Source of the DNA: Phorcus lineatus
Lineage: Eukaryota; Mollusca; Gastropoda; Trochida; Trochidae
Assembly: GCA_921293015.1 (NCBI GenBank)
Contig: OV121091.1
Coordinates: 38,176,839 to 38,240,838 of the forward strand
Reading direction: 5' to 3'
Length of the DNA stretch: 64,000 bases
Both the position numbers and the translations under genes were made by a program. The first letter of the stretch is position 1, and each line of letters starts with the position of its first letter. Positions 57,901 to 64,000 of the stretch are shown piece by piece. The notes beneath the pieces are model-generated. The model worked only from the letters and a program-made list of their open reading frames with translations. It ran no database searches and had not been told where the DNA came from.

Positions 57901-59434
57901 AAAAAGGCAAATTGAATCACTTGGAAGGTTGCAGATATTTCTTTTCATGCATTCTTTGAGAGGACATTTGGAATTCGGAATGACACCAATGAAGATAATA
58001 TATCGATAAACAAATAAAAGACGGTTTACAAAAAAGGGAAATTGAAGCACTTGGAAGGTTGGACATATTTCTTTTCATATTTTCTTTGAGAGGGCATTTG
58101 GAATTCGGAATGACACTAATGAAGATAATATATTGATAAAGTCTTTGTATATGACAGACCATCAGGCAGGAAACGTCCACAGACTCTGAATTTACAATAT
58201 CATGTAAATATATGTACATGTAGCTATAAAACATAAAAAAGGTCTGACAGAGACGTGTCTGCAATAGGACCGGAAATGCGAACTGGGATCTGTCTACGAA
58301 GTTTGTATAGCTACATGTACATATACTTACATGATATTGTAAATTCAGAGTCTGGCGCCTGTGGAAACGTCGCGTAACATGAACAAGGTGATTAGTATCC
58401 ATATTGTCCTCTTATTTAAAAGTTATACGGATAAAAACATATTTCTTTAAATGAGATCGCTAAAAATCAGGATATGAAAATATAGAAATTCTCCAATCAG
58501 TCAAAATTATAGCCACTGTATGGTTTTAAAGGTTTCCTCACCAGAAGCAACATGGTAAAATTGGTCCGAGTTTCCGGAGGATTTCCCGGATACTCCCAAT
58601 CAACGTCGATACCGTCAAAGTTCCAACGTCTTAGAAACTCAACACATTGTCTTGCGAACTTGCGTCTATTATCACCGGATTCCACAACTTTAGCGAATCC
58701 TGTATTAGCCTGTAAGGATCCCCCGACGGACAACATGGTCGTCAGGTGTGTATAATTGTTCTTTAAGTTATTGAACTGAATGTATCGCCCCAACTCGCCA
58801 TTCTCTCCCTCCTCGTCATCCGGACGAGTGGGTAGAAGCTCCAATGAGTCTGTATGTATTTTGGCGAACGCATACATGAGATGGGAACACAATCTTGGAT
58901 CGAGGTCGGCAAGCGTGAAGTACGCATCAGTGATGAGCAAGTCGCCCGACCAGTTGGTAAAGTAACATACTCGCTTGAAGGAATCTGCCGTAAAATCAGG
59001 GGGGAAAAAGTGTCGATTAGCTTAATAATAGTACAATCTAGTTAAAACTAGCTGAAATTAATAACGGACTTCGGGACATGTTATGCTACAGCTAGTTTTA
59101 ACTGATTAATAACAGTGACATAGGTAAAAAATGTTACCTATTGTTACAATCAACATTAACAAATATTGAAATATGGGTTAACGAGTATTTTGGGGGATTC
59201 CCAAGGTTTAGAGAAATAATGATGATTTATTATCAAAAGCCTTATTCATTCGATTTTGAAATGGATGTTCTTACCAATATAAAGTTGTAAGACATAGTAA
59301 TAAAATTCTGGTTATAACAGGAGGATGGGGTGTTGGGGATATATTATGAGGGAGGGGAGCACGAACGTACCTGAGTTGACCAATCCCCAGAGCAAGGAGG
59401 CCGCCAGCCAAGTGACAAGGCCCGGGACCCACAT
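53814..59434 (-). CDS. GH18 chitinase with Thr-rich stalk and C-terminal anchor
   Basis: Seven exons on the minus strand keep frame and give 624 residues: 59434-59371, 58984-58542, 57059-56935, 56407-56284, 55923-55738, 54903-54781 and 54623-53814. Residues 1-21 are a signal peptide. GH18 landmarks: CYFTNWS (28-34), SVGGS (107-111), FDGIDVDWEYPG (144-155) with catalytic D148, D150 and E152, then LMAYDFHGAWN, GIAGYGASYTL and the final GGAMLWCLDLDDF. The enzyme should hydrolyse beta-1,4 chitin in the secretory pathway or at the cell surface. After about residue 390 come a long Thr-rich, mucin-like stretch, an acidic Asn/Asp block and a hydrophobic C-terminus (TTFFTFLSAIIVIFAL) with no basic tail, which fits a GPI signal or tail anchor. 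No six-cysteine chitin-binding domain is present. The exon 3 acceptor (TATCAAG) is a weak AG. Confidence 0.92.
54949..54996. repeat. (AT)n microsatellite
   Basis: About 24 AT dinucleotides lie in the intron between the exons at 54781-54903 and 55738-55923. A shorter AT run lies at 29667-29690. Confidence 0.95.
57430..57873 (+). mobile_element. Tandem-core element in chitinase intron
   Basis: Two diverged units share GGTTGCTCAGAGAGTCA, then TCTATGGATCATG.TGGAC and GTTTATCAAGTTT/GTATCAAGTTT. They are followed by TCAGTCAGACGGACAGAAAG and GGCGGGGGTGTTATAA. It shares unit motifs, reversed, with 8390-8990. Confidence 0.6.
57874..58137. repeat. 132-bp tandem duplication
   Basis: Units 57874-58005 and 58006-58137 are nearly identical (ATAAACAAATAAAAGACGGT start in each). 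They lie between a tandem-core element and a foldback element, in the chitinase intron. Confidence 0.85.
58181..58353. repeat. Foldback element with about 52-bp arms
   Basis: Arms 58181-58232 (starts AGACTCTGAATTTACAATAT) and 58301-58353 are nearly perfect inverted copies around a 68-bp loop. AAACGTC occurs just outside both arms (from 58171 on the left, from about 58364 on the right) and may be a target duplication. Confidence 0.88.
59040..59103. repeat. 64-bp mini-palindromic element, copy 1
   Basis: Ends AGTTAAAACTAGCTG (59040-59054) and CAGCTAGTTTTAACT (59089-59103) are perfect inverted repeats. A second copy lies at 63913-63977. It is in the first intron of the chitinase gene. Confidence 0.8.
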
Positions 59435-59437
59435 CGA

Positions 59438-60440
59438 GACGTCACCACCTGCAACACAGAGTCACTGATGTATAACGGTCTAGTCGTCACCACCTGCAAC
59501 ACAGAGTCACTGATGTATAAAGGTCTAGTCGTCACCACCTGCAACACAGAGTCACTGGTGTATCACACTCTAGTCGTTACCACCTTCACCACGGGGTCAG
59601 TGGTATTTCAGGGTACAGTCGTCACCACCTTCACCACGGGGTCAGTGGTAAAACAGGGTCTGATCGTCACCACCTACAACACAGAGTCACTGGTGTTAAG
59701 GGTCACCGCCTTTTACACAGGGTCACTTGTGTATCAAGGTCGAGTCGTCACCACCTGCAACGCAAGGGTCGCCTGCCTATCACAGACTAGTCGTCACCAA
59801 GTGCAACACGGGGTCACTGGTGTACAGGGTCTAGTCGTCACCACCTTCAACACAGAATCACTGTTCTATCACAGTCTAGTCGTGATTTTCATAACATATT
59901 ATTTACCTTTGATACGAACCTAAAAACCATACGTAGTGATATAAAATCAAAACATCTTAACTTTTCATGTCCAAAAGACATATATATGACAAATACTGGT
60001 TTTCCATGAAAATATAAAAACATCCTTATAAATGCACAGAGGTGTAAGTATCACGTCAAATATACGTGGATACTTGTTATATAACCTAACAAACACTATC
60101 AACTCCTAACTGCCCTCCTGGCTGTTTTAGATAAGTCCCCAAAATTACGTTTGACTATTTGACGCGCGCCACTGTCCGGTTTTCGATCATAAATGCGACG
60201 TTCTACCTTCATATTGTCACTGTAAAAAACCAATAAGCTTTAAAGTGTGTCTTTTTGGTAACAGTCGATACTTCGCGATCAATTGACACCATTGATTATG
60301 TTTGGCATATATGACTCCAACAACTCACGGAGTGGCTCTTTAACACAGGGCCATTCGTGTATTAGGGTTTTGTTGTCAACACCTTCAACATGGGGTCAAC
60401 GGCGTATAAAAGTCAAACCGTCACCACCTGTAACACTTAC
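59438..60440. repeat. About 45-bp minisatellite interrupted by a MITE
   Basis: Units of about 45 bp contain GTCGTCACCACCTGCAACAC followed by AGAGTCACTG.TGTAT. The array runs from 59438 to 59880 and resumes, diverged, from 60344 to about 60440. The MITE at 59881-60339 sits between the two parts. The repeated plus-strand ORF across it is a by-product of the repeat. It begins a few bases upstream of the chitinase ATG. Confidence 0.85.
59881..60339 (+). mobile_element. TTAA MITE, AGAGCC family, copy 4 (left end lost)
   Basis: The right end, reversed, is AGAGCCACTCCGTGA, followed by TTAA (60340-60343). The left end begins at CGTGATTTTCATAACAT, so about the first 10 bases and the left TTAA have been replaced by minisatellite sequence. 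The core, on the reverse strand, is at about 60120-60195. Confidence 0.88.
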
Positions 60441-63400
60441 ATAGAGTAATAACAAATGCTGAACGATACTTTGTTATCTGATGTGCTTGATACTAAACTT
60501 AGCCTACTACACCTACCATTATAGCTGGCTGATTGCATTGATAAAAATATATCAATGATGTATTCTAAGCTATCGTGAGTCTGGCAACGAGAGTGACATC
60601 TTTTCCTGAAGAATGGTTAGGTTTCCGGTAATGAGAAACACAAATATTAACTAAAATGCAATATTATTGTTAGAGTTGTATGTTGCAATGTTGTTGTCAA
60701 CCGTATGATAACGTTTAAAACACAAGTATTTTGTTCAATCTATACACCATTATTTGGGTTTAACATATTCAATACTGATGAACACTTATTTATGTATCTA
60801 CCTCGACCTCAGTATTTTCACTACAGCCGCTAACTATTTCACCATTGCAATCATTAATTATGAGCAGTTTAAAAAGCAAAGTTCGTAACTTCTCAATCGT
60901 GAAAAGGGTGTTTCTAGAGTACGTGGTATATGATTAATATGCTATCATCAAGACCTGTAGGGAGCACGCTTCCTATTCTGGATCAAAAGGGATATTATGG
61001 TTGGCCGTTATTGATATTTCATTAGGACATAATTTACTGAATAGATTACTATTCAGATTTTAAAAATTACAATTATTAACATTTTAAGGATAAAAGAATA
61101 TGCCAATATAGGATAAATAAGTAGCAAAATTTTGCATACAGAAACGTCCCGCTATTAAACTATTGTATTTAAAGTGGTCGAATATGTAACTTAAATTTTG
61201 ATTATGAAAATAACCAAATGATAAAAGTTATGGAGCAACAACCGTGTTGACAATTACTGTGTATTTTCGGTATTCATCCGATCCGTCATGTTGTTTTCTG
61301 GGAAAATACATGAAAAAGGGCCTGCACATTTACTAATTTTACAATTTAAGGATAATAAACTACTTGTATATTTGTGGATAGAATATACACTTATTTGCAA
61401 ATTATTTATGATAAGACTAATCAACAATGCGTTTCACATTCGTAGCGCCGATGAATGGCTTCATTTCTCCTTTTTTTTTACAGAGTGTGGCCCTCATTAA
61501 TCTAGATATCAAATCTAAAGCAATCAGTATGTTACCCTCAGTACGATGTTTCAATTTGGTTATGTTATAAACATGTACCACTAACATACGTGTACAAATT
61601 TGAATGTCCCCTTGAGATTCGTTTCCACAAAAATACCGCTGTTAGACTGTCCTTTTAATGAAAGGTGCACGATCCATCACTTAAAAAAAAAAAAAAAACC
61701 CAAATTGCATCCAACTCTTTCATCTTATTGAATATCTGACAAAACATCAACTACAAAACGTGTACATGAACTACACGTTGTGTTATAAACACAAGAACAG
61801 GTACAAGTGTTCGATAAAATCAACAGGTTGTCAATTTGATGTTGTCAAAGAAAATGCTTGCTTTGCTAAAGCATACAACCCTTTTTCCGCTTTTATTTCC
61901 TCATTTTGTATATTGTACATGTAAGGAAGGGTAAACGGTTTTATTAGTCCGTTTTCAACAAATATTTTGTTAAAATCGGAACGTTGAACAGTTACGTTTT
62001 ATTTTCCCTGCTTGAACGTCATGTTTTACACACCCAATCAGTGTTAGTTTTAACTTAGTTAAGAGTAATTTGAATCTCAACCGTGCTTCACACCGGAAAG
62101 GGAGTTATACTTAATGCGAACATTATAAAGTTGACCATCTATAAAATTCCTAATCTACTGATTTATTTTTGTTTATTTACAAAACACTGGTCAAGGTGAA
62201 ACCGAAATCGTGTAGACCAAAGACGAAACCTTACCACACTCAAATACAAACTGCCGTTACCAGAAGCATGGAAACATTCTGAAATATGAGTTGAGTTGGA
62301 TACACATTAAAAGGTGGAAAACGTGTAGAACTACATACAGAAAAATCACCAAGTGTACCTTTAATCTCTGACATATCCCAGACAGAGACTAAAATGTGTC
62401 TCACAAAAGCCTTAGGTTCAAACTCTTTACTTAACGAATTATTTCAACAATAATTGAAAAATGGACATCTTATATTTGATGTCTTGTGTTTTTACAGAGG
62501 AATATCCTGAGGTAAAAATAAACACTAAAGACTGCTAGACAGACTACCAGCTAACTGAATATCTCCGCGTCCATTCATAAAGACCACTAGGTATGTTCTC
62601 CAAAGTCGTGTTTGCCAGACTATTTACCATATCAGTAGATCAAACACAGGGACATGGGCCGGAGTAGGACAGTCCTCAAACTTCATACTCAACTCATTAC
62701 AGGCATCTCGCGCCTCAATGACAAGCTTCGTCTAAATGACAAGGGAAACTAACATTTTACCTTCATATTGTTTCAAAGATGCCCTTTTCTTAAGCAAATC
62801 AAGAAGTAATGTGTGAAGTTATATTTTACAGTTCATCGACAAATGTGCAGAATGTGTTACGAATGCTTAAACTATTAGTGAAATAACATTGTTGTTTTTG
62901 CATTTTCGGTTTCGTATACGAATCAAATAGTTTATCATCTCTTTTTATGTGGGTTATCTTCGTTATGTGCGGCTATCTCCTACTTGTCTAACTATTAACA
63001 CTGCGCTATCATAACATGTTTAAACTTTGAATTTTCAAAAATTTAAAGTTATGTGATTAAAGTTAGTGCATAATACATTTTCCTTTTAGAAAATCAGTTG
63101 GAAATGTATACAAGCTGCATTTGGAAGCAAACACTTTGAAGCATTAAGTTAATCAAATTACAACGGCATGCATCATTATAATATATTCGGCATTTCATTA
63201 TTTTTTAACATAAGAACGATCACCGTTCACATGAATTAAACAGTTCACGGTTTCTTGGCAGCGTTTATAATTAAAAACCTTGTTCATTCATCAAGGTAAT
63301 ATTCTATACGTTTTTTTTATATAAAAAAATTACTCAATTCTATCTTGAATACTAATAACACCTAAGGGTGAGTATTGCTACCAAATCATCGCACTTAAAT

Positions 63401-64000
63401 GCATAAGGAAGAGGGCAAGGCCACAGATTCAAAGTACCGATATGTTACCTCAAGGTAATCACGAGCCCTGATCTGAGTTAATCCCCCGGTGCATCTGAAC
63501 ATGCAGGATGGACAGTTTAACCCATTATGCATATGGACAGAAGATGCAACAGGGATTCGCGTTATGTCGTTAATCACCCGGATCACATGTATTTGCATAA
63601 ACAAACCAAGGGCGTTCAGCACACAGCCAAATAAACTCCGGACTCTAAGCTTAGCTCTTCCCGTGACGTCATGGGTCACGTGATCACAGAAATCAACATG
63701 TCATGTAGGTGTTAATGTTTAGACATGTTTACACATGTTGCTCCCCTCTCTAATGAGGTCATGAGTTATTCAATTAATTAGTTATTTGTCAATATGTTGA
63801 TTTAGACCACAGGGAACAATATGCAATCTTCTGTAGATTGACAATTCACTTAGAATGTCTTTAAATAACACGTATGTTACAGTTTGATAATGGTCCGTGA
63901 TCAGCCAAATTTAGTTAAAACTACCTGTGATATTATACGTCCCGTTATAATGTGTATCATTAAAGCTAGTTTTAACTTGATGAAGGTGAGCTGAGTATAT
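60441..64000. other. Intergenic, no gene recognised
   Basis: No coding region with family resemblance was found. CRE and E-box motifs (TGACGTCA, then TCACGTGATCA) cluster at 63664-63686, which could mark a promoter whose gene lies outside the window. A mini-palindromic element is at 63913-63977. Confidence 0.4.
63913..63977. repeat. 65-bp mini-palindromic element, copy 2
   Basis: Ends AGTTAAAACTACCTG and AGCTAGTTTTAACT pair as inverted repeats. The interior shares a GTCCCG motif with the reverse strand of copy 1 at 59040-59103. Confidence 0.75.

Noticed and set aside
59468..59923. 151-residue repetitive plus-strand ORF
   Set aside because: It is a translation of the 45-bp minisatellite, which is a multiple of three, and it runs into the MITE.
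63395..63683. Overlapping ORFs near a CRE/E-box cluster
   Set aside because: No domain or splice structure supports coding; the motif cluster may be regulatory but its gene is not visible.

Overview
This is an A+T-rich window of invertebrate nuclear DNA, most likely from a mollusc and probably a bivalve. The gene types point that way: a secreted ShK-domain protein, a thyroglobulin-1-like cysteine-rich protein, mucin-stalked chitinase and divergent rhodopsin-like receptors. Genes have short exons with GT-AG introns. The introns are full of tandem-core elements with GTCC/GACGGACG heads, short TIR elements, foldback elements and LINE relics. No RNA genes, operons or prokaryotic signals were seen. 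The species assignment is inference; the exon structures below were read directly and all keep frame across the junctions.

Layout. 1-1.4 kb: 3' end of a cysteine-rich gene (+), followed by minisatellites. 3.4-9.8 kb: two paralogous hotdog-fold thioesterase-like genes, tail to tail (+ then -), with identical intron phases. 11.7-22.2 kb: a complete cyclin Y gene (+, 8 coding exons, 362 aa) whose introns hold nested transposons and a 145-bp tandem array. 22-28 kb: probable cyclin Y 3' flank and a reversed copy of the same tandem-core element. 28.2-34.4 kb (-): a secreted protein with one SH3b-like and five ShK domains; its last two exons are a near-identical duplication. 37.1-37.8 kb: an unrecognised 200-residue ORF that begins inside a transposon. 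39.4-51.1 kb: two intronless class A GPCR paralogues (+), separated by a LINE ORF2 that is open but lacks its endonuclease. 53.8-59.4 kb (-): a GH18 chitinase with a Thr-rich stalk and a membrane or GPI anchor (7 coding exons, 624 aa). 60.4-64 kb: no gene recognised.

The genes do not form one pathway. Cyclin Y is a membrane-tethered partner of CDK14/16-type kinases; the thioesterase pair and the GPCR pair are local duplications; the chitinase and the ShK protein are secretory-pathway products.

The most unusual signal is a set of non-coding elements, most flanked by TTAA and with AGAGCC/AGGGCC terminal repeats. At least six of them, plus two loose stretches, share a core of about 80 bp around an ATCGAAAACCGGAC motif, although their ends have diverged. 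Four closely related copies cluster around the GPCR pair and the chitinase.
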